Notes: generated by a model not told the origin, from the letters alone. DNA of 64,000 nt from JACNKJ01 sp964344565 (GCA_964344565.1 CAYFNT010000004.1:148725-212724); one strand, 5' to 3'; counted from the first letter of the stretch, positions 24,055 through 32,754 are shown. Numbers and translations: made by a program.

Positions 24055-24729
24055 ATGAAGGAATTCGTGCGAACGCCGAAATCCGACGACGGACCTTCCG
24101 TCGCCCATTTCAGGCGCGAGATCCTGCCCGACATGGAAGCGCTCTTCGCGACCCTGGGTCCGCATCTCAAGGATCGACGGCCCTTCATATACCTGGCTTC
24201 CACGGAGCGAGGAGAGGGAGCGAGCACCATCGGCAAGGCCCTGGCCTACTACATCGCCGTCCGCGAGGGAGAGGATTGTCTCTACGTGGACGGAAACATC
24301 TCCCATCCGTCCATCAAGATCAGCGCGGAAATGCCGGACATGGGTCTGGCCGAGTATCTGCGTGGCGAGGACGACTTCCGCATGCTTCCCTTCAGCTCGG
24401 AGCTGCCGGGTCTTTCGGCCGTGCATACGGGCGACGTGAAGCAGCACTACGTGGCTCTGTCCCACGAACGAGCCAGGCAGTTCCGTGACGACTCCACCCG
24501 CGACTACCGCGCGGTGATCTTCGACGGGCAGCCTGGCTTCGGTAAGTATCCTGAGATTTGGGCCGGCCTGGCCGATGCCGTTCTGGTGGTGACGGCCTAT
24601 CGGTCGACCAAGGAAAGCGTCATCACGAGGATGACCACCGGCCTGAACAACGCGGGCATTCCCATCACGGGTCTCATCTTCAACAAGAAGAAGTACCCCG
24701 TGCCCGACTTCATCTACCGCCGGATCTGA
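24055..24729 (+). CDS. BY-kinase-like (CpsD/CapB) protein with degenerate P-loop
   Basis: A 224-residue protein at the position normally held by the tyrosine autokinase of Wzz/Wzc systems. The family layout is visible: IYLASTERGEGASTIGKALAYY in place of the Walker A, CLYVDGNISHPSI in place of Walker A', and VIFDGQPGF in place of Walker B. The P-loop reads GEGAST, with Ala where the ATP-binding Lys should be, and Walker A' has Gly where an Asp is usual. No tyrosine cluster is at the C-terminus (FIYRRI). I infer an inactive or regulatory pseudokinase. It lies 9 nt after the Wzz gene. Confidence 0.7.
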   Translation: MKEFVRTPKSDDGPSVAHFRREILPDMEALFATLGPHLKDRRPFIYLASTERGEGASTIGKALAYYIAVREGEDCLYVDGNISHPSIKISAEMPDMGLAEYLRGEDDFRMLPFSSELPGLSAVHTGDVKQHYVALSHERARQFRDDSTRDYRAVIFDGQPGFGKYPEIWAGLADAVLVVTAYRSTKESVITRMTTGLNNAGIPITGLIFNKKKYPVPDFIYRRI

Positions 24730-24740
24730 TCGGGTCCCGC

Positions 24741-26234
24741 ATGCCGAGCATCCTGTCGGGAAATCCTTCCTTCTTCCAGCGGATGGAAAGGATCACGCCC
24801 TTTAATCCCATCGTCCTCATGTCGATGTTCCTGGGCGCATTGCTGGGAATCACCTTTTTCGGCGGAGCATGGATTCCCGTGCTCGTCGTTACGCTGATTC
24901 CCTTCCTGGTCTACGCCATCGTGAAGAACAGCATGCTGGTGTTCCTGATCTGGGTGGGCTCGACCCCGATCCTCTCCAACTTCATCACGGTGAACCTCGG
25001 CGCCGGCATTCCGGACATCACGGTCAATCGAATCGCGGCCAGCATCCTCTTCTTCGTGCTCATCATCCAGGTTGCCACCGGCGTGAAGAAGTTCAAGAAC
25101 GTGGACACGGCCGAGTGGCTGATGCTCGTGATCGTGCTGCTCATGATTCCGGGAATCATGAACGGGCACAGGCCCATCCAGGCGGCCCAGCAGATCTTCG
25201 ACTCGATCATCACGCCCTTCATCGTGTACACGCTGGCGCGAAACCTGATCTCGAGTCGGGACCAGGTCCGGCCGCTGCTTTGGACCATCGGAATCGTGAC
25301 CCTCTACTCGGCCTCCTTCGGTTTCTACGAACACTTCACCGAGCACAGTCTCTTCACGACGACCGGTCAGCTCAACTGGCGCGAGGAAGGCATCGCTGAC
25401 CGCATCCAGGGACCCTTCCCCAGCCCCTCCGCCCTGGGCACGGTGATGGTGGGGGGCGTCGTATTCTTTATCTACATGTTCATCAACAACAACAAGTTCT
25501 GGGTACGCGTCTTCGCCACCGTCGTGCTCATCATCCACAGCACGACGATCTTCTGGAGCTACCGTCGATCGGTGTGGATGGGATTCGCCACCACCATCTT
25601 CATCCTGGCTTTCATCGAGAAACGGGTGAGGAAAATCGTACTGTGGGTGGCATTGTTCTCGATTGCCTTCCTGGCCATGAACTGGGCCCAGATCGAGCAG
25701 AGCGAGGTCTATCAGGTCCGATTCGCCAACGTGCGAACCGTGAACGACCGATGGGTCATCTGGCTGACCAGCTGGGAGATCATCAAGAGCTTCCCCCTCT
25801 TCGGATGCGGATTCGGAAACTTCGGAATCCTCTACGACAAGTACTTCACCTTCTTCGGCAACACGGTGACCACGAGCTACGCCCACAACATCGCCTCCAC
25901 GCACAACAGCTACATCCGCTGGTGGGTGGAGGGCGGTCCCATGGTGACGCTGGCCTATCTCTCACTCATGGGCGTGTTCATCCGCAGGCTCCTGCTCTAC
26001 ATCACCGGACGTCTCAGGCACGCCTTCGTGGGCAAGACGGAGGTCATGGTCTTCCTTGGCCTGTTCACAACCCAGTACGTGCAGGCCCTGACCACCGACA
26101 TGGTCTTCTACACGAAGTATCCGGGCATCCTCGTCTTCCTGCTGGCCGGCGTGCTGTCCCACTGGGAAGAGAAGCCTCGACCCAAGCCCATCAAACCCGT
26201 CACGACGGGACAGGCCTCTCCAGGCAAGGCATGA
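24741..26234 (+). CDS. O-antigen polymerase/ligase-like membrane protein (Wzy/WaaL family)
   Basis: A 497-residue integral membrane protein with about ten or more hydrophobic segments. The large periplasmic loop near residues 330-400 holds the family pattern RWVIWLTSWEIIKSFPLFGCGFGNFG...HNSYIRWWVEGG, with a conserved His in an STHNSY motif. It probably polymerises exopolysaccharide repeat units or ligates glycan. The ATG at 24741 is chosen because it follows the previous stop by 11 nt and starts just before the first helix. The stop overlaps the next GT4 gene (ATGA). Confidence 0.82.
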   Translation: MPSILSGNPSFFQRMERITPFNPIVLMSMFLGALLGITFFGGAWIPVLVVTLIPFLVYAIVKNSMLVFLIWVGSTPILSNFITVNLGAGIPDITVNRIAASILFFVLIIQVATGVKKFKNVDTAEWLMLVIVLLMIPGIMNGHRPIQAAQQIFDSIITPFIVYTLARNLISSRDQVRPLLWTIGIVTLYSASFGFYEHFTEHSLFTTTGQLNWREEGIADRIQGPFPSPSALGTVMVGGVVFFIYMFINNNKFWVRVFATVVLIIHSTTIFWSYRRSVWMGFATTIFILAFIEKRVRKIVLWVALFSIAFLAMNWAQIEQSEVYQVRFANVRTVNDRWVIWLTSWEIIKSFPLFGCGFGNFGILYDKYFTFFGNTVTTSYAHNIASTHNSYIRWWVEGGPMVTLAYLSLMGVFIRRLLLYITGRLRHAFVGKTEVMVFLGLFTTQYVQALTTDMVFYTKYPGILVFLLAGVLSHWEEKPRPKPIKPVTTGQASPGKA

Positions 26235-27364
26235 GGATCGCGGTCCTCGCGCCCTTCGCCCATGCCGCCTTCGTTCCGGGGTGGGAGGGGCGCACCACGG
26301 GGGGCGCCGAGTTCCAGCTGCGCTCCCTCGGCGGCCTCTTCCGGGACATGGGCCATGAAGTGGAATTCCTCATGGAAGGGGACGAGACCGAGCCCCTGGA
26401 GGTCGATGAGGGCCGGGTCTGGCGCATCATGCCCACGGGCGGCGCCCCCCTGCTCAAGCTGATCCACCCCAAGGGCAGCACCCTCTACCGCTTCTGCCGG
26501 GAGAGGGGCGTCGATCTCATCGTGCAGCGGGGAGCTTCCGAGATGACCGCCCTGGGAGCGGCCGCGGGGAGACTGCTCGGCATACCCTTCCTCTTCCTGC
26601 TTGCCAGCGACAGCGACCTCCATCCGGGCCGGGAGATACTCTCCCATCCCCAGAATCACGTACTTTATCGCACCGCCCTGGCGGGCAGTTCGTGGATCGT
26701 GTCCCAGACCGAGGACCAGGCGAGGCTCCTGCGCCGCCACTACGGAATCTCGGCCTGCATCATTCCCTCCATGCTGCCGAAACTGCCTCCGGAGGATGGG
26801 CAGGACGGCCTGAGGGATTCGGTGCTCTGGGGCGGCAATCTACGGGCTCTCAAACGCCCCGAGTGGCTACTTGCACTGGCCCGGAAGTTTCCTCAGATGC
26901 GATTCCTCGTCTTCGGGGGAAAGGCGGGGGGCCATGAGGCCTATGCCCAGGGAATCATCGAACAGATGGAGGATCAGCCCAATCTGAACTACCTCGGGTG
27001 GGTCTCCAACCATGAGGTTCCCGGACTCTTCTCGAGAGCCCGAGTATTCCTCAATACTTCCTCGGTGGAAGGATTTCCCAACACTTTTTTGGAAGCCTGG
27101 CGACAGAGGGTGCCCGTGATCTCAAGCGTGGATCCGGGAGAGCTCCTGAGCCGAGGGAACATGGGGTATCATGCGGAATCCCTTGACGAACTGTCGCTTC
27201 TGCTGCGCGATGCCTGGGAGGAAAGACTTCCGAATCTCCAGGAGCGACTACAGGACGCAGCCCGTTACGTCGATGATATTCATGGAAGGGAGCGAGTCTC
27301 TGCCGAGTGGCGCCAGTTGCTGGAAATGATTAAACAAGAGGGACCTGTCCGGGTTCTTATTTAG
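26231..27364 (+). CDS. GT4 glycosyltransferase
   Basis: A 377-residue GT4 protein starting at ATG 26231 over the previous stop. The N-terminus MRIAVLAPFAHAAF and GGAEFQLRSLGGLFRDMGHEV form the first Rossmann unit; LWGGNLRALKRPEWLLALA starts the second; and NTSSVEGFPNTFLEAWRQRVPVIS is the donor-binding block with the E-x7-E spacing. It adds a sugar to the lipid-linked EPS repeat in the cytoplasm. Donor and linkage are unknown. It ends the upstream transcript segment; a promoter for the second sugar transferase follows. Confidence 0.85.
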   Translation: MRIAVLAPFAHAAFVPGWEGRTTGGAEFQLRSLGGLFRDMGHEVEFLMEGDETEPLEVDEGRVWRIMPTGGAPLLKLIHPKGSTLYRFCRERGVDLIVQRGASEMTALGAAAGRLLGIPFLFLLASDSDLHPGREILSHPQNHVLYRTALAGSSWIVSQTEDQARLLRRHYGISACIIPSMLPKLPPEDGQDGLRDSVLWGGNLRALKRPEWLLALARKFPQMRFLVFGGKAGGHEAYAQGIIEQMEDQPNLNYLGWVSNHEVPGLFSRARVFLNTSSVEGFPNTFLEAWRQRVPVISSVDPGELLSRGNMGYHAESLDELSLLLRDAWEERLPNLQERLQDAARYVDDIHGRERVSAEWRQLLEMIKQEGPVRVLI

Positions 27365-27394
27365 GGAATGTTTATGGAAGTTGTGACCGGATTC

Positions 27395-27403
27395 TGGTAT
27401 ACT
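27395..27403 (+). promoter_or_regulatory. Extended -10 promoter upstream of sugar transferase 2
   Basis: TGGTATACT (27395-27403) is an extended -10 element. The -35 is weak (TGGAAG at 27375-27380 with 17-nt spacing). It parallels the promoter at 20782-20790 and would give an approximately 130-nt leader. Confidence 0.5.
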
Positions 27404-27423
27404 GGCTGGCGTCAACGGATGGG

Positions 27424-27441
27424 ATCCCGGGCCACCGGGAT
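27424..27441. promoter_or_regulatory. Hairpin in leader of sugar transferase 2
   Basis: ATCCCGG and CCGGGAT form a perfect 7-bp stem with a 4-nt loop, about 15 nt after the expected transcription start and about 100 nt before the TTG start. No U-tract follows. It may stabilise or regulate the mRNA. Confidence 0.45.
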
Positions 27442-27541
27442 GCTCCGAGGGAGGTCGATCCAGAAGCACTGCAAATTGACTCTTTGGAAAAGCACCAGGC
27501 TTGAAACGCAACTGTGAGCCCCACTCCTAAGGAGTTCGAGC

Positions 27542-28270
27542 TTGAAAAAGACATCCCTCGCGGCGGATACCGTGGCCGGATCCGCTCCGCTCGGAGGAAC
27601 GCCCAACCTATCGTTGGTCTCTCCGCTTCCCGCCTTCGGACACTACGACCGAGGGCAGGCGGTCAAGCGTTTCTTCGACTTCATCTTCGCCTTCGCGGCG
27701 GTCGTCATCCTGTCTCCTTTTCTGCTTCTTATCGCCCTGGCGGTGATGTTCACCTCCCGTGGACCCATCATATTCACCCAGAGGCGCGTGGGCAAGGACG
27801 GGCGGACCTTCAATTTCTACAAGTTCCGCTCCATGCAGGCCAACAACGACGAGTCCATCCACAAGGCCTATTTCGAGAAGCTCATACGAGGACGTCGCGA
27901 GAAGGAGTGCGGAGACTCCTTCAAGATCAAGAACGACCCCCGCATCACGCCCATCGGACGTTTCCTGCGCAAGACCAGCCTCGACGAACTGCCTCAGCTC
28001 TTCAATGTGCTGAAGGGGGAGATGAGCCTCGTCGGGCCGCGCCCGCCCATCGATTACGAAGTCGAGCAGTATCAGGACTGGCATCGCCAGCGTCTGCACG
28101 CCCTGCCCGGAATCACCGGTCTCTGGCAGGTCAGCGGGCGCAGCAGCGTTCCCTTCGACGAGATGGTCCTCTTGGACATCCACTACATGGAACACTGGAC
28201 CCTGGTGCTCGATTTCAAGATCATCCTTCGCACCATCCCCGTGGTTCTTTTCGGGATCGGAGCCTACTGA
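27542..28270 (+). CDS. Undecaprenyl-phosphate sugar phosphotransferase (small PGT), EPS initiation enzyme 2
   Basis: A second, distinct 242-residue sugar transferase. It starts with TTG at 27542 and AAGGAG 7 nt upstream. A hydrophobic helix (about residues 48-68) precedes FTQRRVGKDGRTFNFYKFRSM, the catalytic TSLDELPQLFNV, SLVGPRPPI and PGITGLWQVSGRS. It has an approximately 12-residue insert between KFRSM and the Lys-rich DSFKIKNDPRIT segment, compared with copy 1. Two initiating enzymes in one locus suggest either two polysaccharides or an alternative first sugar. The Gfo/Idh gene follows after 68 nt. Confidence 0.88.
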   Translation: MKKTSLAADTVAGSAPLGGTPNLSLVSPLPAFGHYDRGQAVKRFFDFIFAFAAVVILSPFLLLIALAVMFTSRGPIIFTQRRVGKDGRTFNFYKFRSMQANNDESIHKAYFEKLIRGRREKECGDSFKIKNDPRITPIGRFLRKTSLDELPQLFNVLKGEMSLVGPRPPIDYEVEQYQDWHRQRLHALPGITGLWQVSGRSSVPFDEMVLLDIHYMEHWTLVLDFKIILRTIPVVLFGIGAY

Positions 28271-28338
28271 TCAAATCAGTTGACACAACCCATGCATGGA
28301 TCTAAAGAGGGATGATTGTACGTACCAGGAGGTATGGT

Positions 28339-29364
28339 GTGCTGACCATCGGCGTCATCGGATGTGGATATTGGGGCCCGAATCTCATTCGGAACTTCGT
28401 GAATCAGGAACGCTCCCGTGTGAAGTGGGTCTCGGACCTCTCCGAGGACAGGCTCAATCACGTGGGCCGGCTTTATCCCTTCCTACAGAAGACCACGAAC
28501 TATCGGGAGATCATCGAGGATCCCGAGGTGGATGCGGTGGTGGTCGCCACGCCGGTATCCAGCCACTTCAAGCTGGCCTCCGAGGCCCTCGAAGCCGGCA
28601 AGCACGTCTTCGCCGAGAAGCCCCTGGCCGCCAAGTCCGAAGAGAGCGCGGCGCTCGTCAAACTGGCCGCCGAGAAGAAGCTCGTGGGCATGGTGGGGCA
28701 CACCTTCATCTACTCGCCCGCCGTTCTGAAGCTCAAGGAACTGGTGGACAGCGGCGAACTGGGAGACATCCACTATCTCCGGTCCAGGCGCCTGAACCTC
28801 GGCCTCTTCCAGGAAGACATCAACGTGGTCTGGGACCTGGCTCCCCATGACCTGTCCATCTTCAACTTCCTCATGGAATCCTCTCCCGAAGCCGTCACCG
28901 CGGTGGGGCAGGGCTTCGTGAGGTCCGACATCGAAGACGTCGCCTTCATGACCCTCTTCTATCCCGGCGATCGCCTGGCCCACGTTCAGGTGAGCTGGCT
29001 GGACCCCAACAAGGTCCGCGAGCTGACCGTGGTGGGATCCAAGAAGATGGTGGTCTACGACGACAACTCGAACCTCGAAAAGATCCGCATCTACGACAAG
29101 GGCGTGGACGTCCATCCTCACTACGACACCTTCGGCGAATTCCAACTGGCGTACCGTTTCGGGGACATCCATATCCCGCGCCTCAACGACGGGGAACCCC
29201 TGAAAGACGAGACCGGCCATTTCCTCGAGTGCATACTCGACGGCGTGGAATGCCGCTCCAGCTTCGCACACGGACATTCCGTGGTGAGCACCCTGGAGCT
29301 GGCCTGCGAATCCATGCGCGGAAACGGCAAGGAGACCAGCCTGGACAAGATGCTGAAGGAGTAG
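28339..29364 (+). CDS. Gfo/Idh/MocA-family sugar dehydrogenase (WbpB/WlbA-like)
   Basis: A 341-residue NAD(P)-dependent oxidoreductase. GTG 28339 is chosen because AGGAGG lies 6 nt upstream and the protein then starts directly with the Rossmann strand TIGVIGCGYWGPNLIRN. ATG 28312 has a GAGGG directly abutting it and would add nine unconserved residues. VVVATPVSSHFKLASEALEAGKHVFAEKPLA holds the catalytic-type Lys (K94), and DLAPHDLSIFNFLM is the active-site His block. Related WbpB/WlbA proteins oxidise UDP-GlcNAcA at C3, which would suit the DegT gene nearby. Exact substrate is inference. Confidence 0.85.
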   Translation: MLTIGVIGCGYWGPNLIRNFVNQERSRVKWVSDLSEDRLNHVGRLYPFLQKTTNYREIIEDPEVDAVVVATPVSSHFKLASEALEAGKHVFAEKPLAAKSEESAALVKLAAEKKLVGMVGHTFIYSPAVLKLKELVDSGELGDIHYLRSRRLNLGLFQEDINVVWDLAPHDLSIFNFLMESSPEAVTAVGQGFVRSDIEDVAFMTLFYPGDRLAHVQVSWLDPNKVRELTVVGSKKMVVYDDNSNLEKIRIYDKGVDVHPHYDTFGEFQLAYRFGDIHIPRLNDGEPLKDETGHFLECILDGVECRSSFAHGHSVVSTLELACESMRGNGKETSLDKMLKE

Positions 29365-29423
29365 CCTATTGAGCGAGAATCACCTTCGCCGCGAAAGGTC
29401 CAGCGATCCCCCCGAGGATCGAG

Positions 29424-30512
29424 ATGCCTTCACATCCTGAGTGCCTGGTTCTCGCATCCACCCTTGCCCTGGGCGGCGGGGAACGGGTTCTCGCCAAGAT
29501 GCTGCGGGACCTGTCCGCGGAAGGGCGCCCCTTCCATCTGATCACCCTGAAGAAACCGGGTCGCGTGGGCCAGCAGCTCGAGAGGGAAGGGCATTCCCTG
29601 GAGAGCTGGAATCTCGCGAGCACCCGGAATCCGCTCATCCTGCTCAAGCTCTGGCGAACCCTGCGGCGTCGCGGCCCTGGGATGATCTACATCCAGGATC
29701 ACAATGACTGCATCTTCTGGGGATCCCTCGCCGCGAGTCTGGCCGGCTTCATTCCCGTGGCCCTGCCCGTTCACAGCTCCGGGCAGAAGGGGGCCACCTC
29801 CTTCCGCTTCCCCAATCGCTTCCTGCTCGGCCTTGGACAGCTCCTCGTGCTGCTCGGCCGCTGGCACCACCACGCTCTCCGGGACGAGGACGGCATCGTG
29901 GAAGGGCCGCGGGCGATCATTCCCAATCCCCTGGACGAATCGAAGTTCGACTTCCGGGTCTCGGGGCAGGCCCCGGAACCCGTGATCGGCACGGTGGCGG
30001 CCCTCAGGCCCGAGAAACGTCACGACCTGCTCCTGGAACTCTTCGCCGAACTGAACCGGCACAGGCCCGCCAGGCTCAGAATCGCGGGGGACGGCCCGCA
30101 GCGGCCCGCCCTGGAGGCGAGGGCCCAGGCCCTGGGCATCGCCGAGCGCTGCGAATTTCTGGGTGCCCGGGACGACGTGGCCGAGGTCCTCGCCGGCCTC
30201 GACCTCTTCCTCTTGACCAGCGAGGTGGAAGCCCAGCCTCTCAGCCTCATCGAGGCCTTGGCCTGCGGCGTTTCCGTGGCGGCGCCGCCCCGGGGCGGCA
30301 TTCCGGAAATTCTCGCGGACGGCGACCGCGGGCTTATCCTGAAAGGCGAGGATCCCCGGGGATGGGGAGGCCAGGTGGCCGAGTATCTCGACCGCCTTCC
30401 GGACGAGGGGCGCAGGCGCGAAGTGTCCGGGGAGCTGCGCGAGGAGTTCTCGGATCGGCGTTTCGCGCGGGACTACGGAAGGCTCATGGACCTGATGATG
30501 GGGACCCCATGA
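29424..30512 (+). CDS. GT4 glycosyltransferase
   Basis: A 362-residue GT4 protein. The opening SLALGGGERVL-type motif (LASTLALGGGERVLAKMLRDL) is that of enzymes in capsule and EPS loci. IGTVAALRPEKRHDLLLELFAEL opens the second domain, and LTSEVEAQPLSLIEALACGVSVAA is the donor site with its two Glu residues. The ATG at 29424 is preceded by GAGGATCGAG. The stop overlaps the next GT4. It is expected to act on lipid-linked repeat units at the cytoplasmic side of the inner membrane. Confidence 0.85.
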   Translation: MPSHPECLVLASTLALGGGERVLAKMLRDLSAEGRPFHLITLKKPGRVGQQLEREGHSLESWNLASTRNPLILLKLWRTLRRRGPGMIYIQDHNDCIFWGSLAASLAGFIPVALPVHSSGQKGATSFRFPNRFLLGLGQLLVLLGRWHHHALRDEDGIVEGPRAIIPNPLDESKFDFRVSGQAPEPVIGTVAALRPEKRHDLLLELFAELNRHRPARLRIAGDGPQRPALEARAQALGIAERCEFLGARDDVAEVLAGLDLFLLTSEVEAQPLSLIEALACGVSVAAPPRGGIPEILADGDRGLILKGEDPRGWGGQVAEYLDRLPDEGRRREVSGELREEFSDRRFARDYGRLMDLMMGTP

Positions 30513-31756
30513 AGATCCTGCAGGTGAACAAATTTCTTCACCCCAAGGGCGGAGCCGAGATCGTCTGTCTCGGTCTGTCCGAGCAGCTCGCCCGGGACGG
30601 TCACGAGGTCTTCCACTTCGGCATGGCCGATGCGCGGAACACGGTGGGCGAGGACGCCGATCTGTTTCCGCGGGAGGTCGACTATCACGCCGATCGATCG
30701 CTCAGCCGGAAGATCGGCGAGAGCCTGCGCACCATCTACGGTCGCGAGGCCCGGCTCGGGATGGAGAGGCTGCTCGACCGGCGGCGGCCCGATCTGATCC
30801 ACGCCCACAACATCTACCATCAGCTGACGCCGTCGATCCTGGCGCCGGCGCGGGAGCGAGGCATCCCCGTGATGCTGACCCTCCACGACTACAAGCTCGT
30901 CTGTCCCGTCTACACCCTCCTCCGGACCGACGGCATCTGCGAGGACTGCCTGCACAAGGGGCCCGAACCCATCCTGGCCCATCGTTGCAAGAACGGCAGC
31001 CTGGCCGAGAGTCTGGTGCTCTGGGCGGAGGATCGCCTGCACCGGATGCTGGGCAGCTACGACAAGGGCGTGAGCCTCTACACCTCTCCCAGCCGTTTCC
31101 TCAGGGACAAGATGATCGAGGGTCGCCTGGACGCGGACAGCATCGTGCACCTTCCCAATGCGCTGCCTTTCCCGGAGGAAGTCCTGGATGCGCCCTATTC
31201 TCCTCCACCGGCCGGCAGGCCCGAACTCCTATGGGTGGGGCGGATGAGCTACGAGAAGGGCCTGGGGACGCTGCTGAAGGCTCTGGCCCGCTCGGGCAGT
31301 GACCTGAAACTGCTTCTGGCGGGAGACGGACCTGAGGAGGGCCGCCTGCGCGCCCTGAAAGAAGATCTCCATCTGGGCGACAAGGTGGAATTCCTGGGTA
31401 GGGTGCCCAGGGAAGGTGTCCGAGAACTGGTTTTGCGAAGTCATGGAACCGTTCTCCCCAGCGAGTGGTTCGAGAACGCGCCTCTATCGCTGCTGGAGTC
31501 CCTGGCCCTCGGACGAGCGGTCATCGGCAGCGAGATGGGAGGCATCCCCGAGATGCTGGAGAACAAGAGTACCGGATGGCTCTTCCCCGCAGGAAACGTC
31601 GATGCCCTGGCCGCCCTACTGGATCGTTGGGCCTCCCATGGCGAGGCGCGACAGGAGGCTGGGGAGCGAGCCTATCGATGGGCGAGACAGAATCACCATC
31701 CCCGTCAGGTTCTGGAAACGACTCTCGATCTCTACCGTAGGCTTCTCGGGAAATAG
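30509..31756 (+). CDS. GT4 glycosyltransferase
   Basis: A 415-residue GT4 protein starting at ATG 30509 (ATGA overlap). KILQVNKFLHPKGGAEIVCLGLSEQLARDGHEV is the N-terminal unit; IHAHNIYHQLTPSIL and LTLHDYKLVCPVYTLL are acceptor-side motifs; a four-cysteine segment (CEDCLHKG...HRCKNGS) between them may bind metal and is seen in some relatives. PSEWFENAPLSLLESLALGRAVI is the donor block. It is the last glycosyltransferase of the EPS run; a weak hairpin follows. Confidence 0.85.
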   Translation: MKILQVNKFLHPKGGAEIVCLGLSEQLARDGHEVFHFGMADARNTVGEDADLFPREVDYHADRSLSRKIGESLRTIYGREARLGMERLLDRRRPDLIHAHNIYHQLTPSILAPARERGIPVMLTLHDYKLVCPVYTLLRTDGICEDCLHKGPEPILAHRCKNGSLAESLVLWAEDRLHRMLGSYDKGVSLYTSPSRFLRDKMIEGRLDADSIVHLPNALPFPEEVLDAPYSPPPAGRPELLWVGRMSYEKGLGTLLKALARSGSDLKLLLAGDGPEEGRLRALKEDLHLGDKVEFLGRVPREGVRELVLRSHGTVLPSEWFENAPLSLLESLALGRAVIGSEMGGIPEMLENKSTGWLFPAGNVDALAALLDRWASHGEARQEAGERAYRWARQNHHPRQVLETTLDLYRRLLGK

Positions 31757-31759
31757 ATT

Positions 31760-31780
31760 GCCGCATTTCTTCGCTGCGGC
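31760..31780 (+). terminator. Weak hairpin at end of the EPS gene run
   Basis: GCCGCA (31760-31765) and TGCGGC (31775-31780) form a 6-bp stem with a 9-nt loop directly after the last GT4. The following bases (TAGGCTTTCC) are only moderately U-rich, so termination is uncertain. Confidence 0.3.
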
Positions 31781-31813
31781 TAGGCTTTCCGTTCCAATTC
31801 GAGGGGGAGAGAA

Positions 31814-32323
31814 ATGACCCGACGACTCATCATCATTCTAGCGGCGCTGCTGGCCCTGTCGGCCTGCACTCCCAAGAACAAGGTCCAGGAGGACGCCCAG
31901 GCGCCTCCGCCGCCCGTTTCCGAGACGCCCATGGAGGCCGTCCCGGATACCCTGGACTACGACTTCCTGGCCGAGGAAGACACGGGCGAGATCGAGGAGA
32001 TTCCCGCCGAAGCGGACCTGCCCGTCATCGAGAAACCCGCCGAGGTGGAAGAGGTCATCTGGACCATTCCCGAAGAGGTCGAGGAGCCTCAGGCCACCGA
32101 AGGCCTCTTCTGGGTGCAGATCTTCGCCACGCGCAGCCACGAACGGGCCAAGGAGATCGCCGCCGAGGCCGAGGATCGCCTCAGCCACCGCATCGAGACC
32201 CACTTCCTGTCGCCCTACTACAAGGTGCTGGTGGGTGGATTCACCACCCGCGAGGAGGCCGTGAAACTTCGGGATCGTCTTGTGAGCAAAGGATATCGGG
32301 ACGCCTGGATCTTCGAACTCTGA
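31814..32323 (+). CDS. SPOR-domain lipoprotein
   Basis: A 169-residue exported lipoprotein. The signal RLIIILAALLALSAC carries a lipobox with Cys at residue 18. A Pro/Glu-rich acidic linker spans about residues 22-95. The C-terminal 75 residues (GLFWVQIFATRSHERAKEIA to GYRDAWIFEL) form a SPOR domain, which binds peptidoglycan denuded of stem peptides, often at division sites. GAGGGGGAGAGAA is the ribosome site. The gene is separated from the EPS run by a hairpin and precedes the tRNA cluster. It may help anchor the envelope or act in division. Confidence 0.82.
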   Translation: MTRRLIIILAALLALSACTPKNKVQEDAQAPPPPVSETPMEAVPDTLDYDFLAEEDTGEIEEIPAEADLPVIEKPAEVEEVIWTIPEEVEEPQATEGLFWVQIFATRSHERAKEIAAEAEDRLSHRIETHFLSPYYKVLVGGFTTREEAVKLRDRLVSKGYRDAWIFEL

Positions 32324-32336
32324 AGGCCCCGGGATC

Positions 32337-32365
32337 TTGACAGTCCGACCCTTTTTGACTATCAC
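32337..32365 (+). promoter_or_regulatory. Promoter for tRNA-Gly
   Basis: TTGACA (32337-32342), a 17-nt spacer, and TATCAC (32360-32365), which places transcription start a few bases before the tRNA at 32377. Confidence 0.7.
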
Positions 32366-32376
32366 TTAGGGTCCCA

Positions 32377-32448
32377 GCGGGAATAGCTCAGTGGTAGAGC
32401 ACAACCTTGCCAAGGTTGGGGTCGCGAGTTCAAATCTCGTTTCCCGCT
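32377..32448 (+). tRNA. tRNA-Gly (GCC)
   Basis: A full cloverleaf of 72 nt. The acceptor stem pairs GCGGGAA with TTCCCGC, the anticodon loop reads TTGCCAA with anticodon GCC, and the T-arm has GTTCAAATC. The 3' CCA is not encoded. A strong terminator begins 6 nt after the gene. Confidence 0.95.
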
Positions 32449-32453
32449 CCGAA

Positions 32454-32479
32454 CCCCTCTCCGACAGGAGAGGGGTTTT
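32454..32479 (+). terminator. Intrinsic terminator after tRNA-Gly
   Basis: CCCCTCTCC and GGAGAGGGG form a 9-bp stem with a GACA loop, followed by TTTT. Confidence 0.85.
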
Positions 32480-32567
32480 GCATTCGCGCCGGGCCTTGAT
32501 CCCTTGCGAAAGCTGTGTTAAAGAATACCTTAAGACGTGACGATCACGTCACTGGACAGTATTCTGA

Positions 32568-32639
32568 GGCGGCATAGCCAAGTGGCTAAGGCGACGGTCT
32601 GCAAAACCGTTATCACCGGTTCGAATCCGGTTGCCGCCT
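32568..32639 (+). tRNA. tRNA-Cys (GCA)
   Basis: A 72-nt cloverleaf: acceptor GGCGGCA pairs with TGCCGCC, the anticodon loop reads CTGCAAA with anticodon GCA, and the T-arm has GTTCGAATC. The 3' CCA is not encoded. It is 12 nt upstream of tRNA-Leu, so the two are probably co-transcribed. Confidence 0.95.
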
Positions 32640-32651
32640 CCTTTTTCATGC

Positions 32652-32734
32652 GCCGGAGTGGCGGAACTGGTAGACGCAGGGGACTTAAAATCCCCCGGCC
32701 CTAGGCTGTCCCGGTTCGATTCCGGGCTCCGGCA
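32652..32734 (+). tRNA. tRNA-Leu (TAA)
   Basis: An 83-nt class II tRNA with a long variable arm. The acceptor GCCGGAG pairs with CTCCGGC, the anticodon loop reads CTTAAAA with anticodon TAA, and the T-arm has GTTCGATTC. The 3' CCA is not encoded. Confidence 0.95.
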
Positions 32735-32754
32735 TTTGAGGTATCTGGCAATGG

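Noticed and set aside
22765..24465. Long reverse-strand open frame opposite the Wzz gene
   Set aside because: The + strand protein has clear transmembrane and coiled-coil features; the reverse frame is rich in His, Gly and Leu without any motif.
28312..28338. Upstream ATG for the Gfo/Idh gene
   Set aside because: GAGGG directly abuts this ATG, while GTG 28339 has AGGAGG at ideal distance and starts at the conserved strand.
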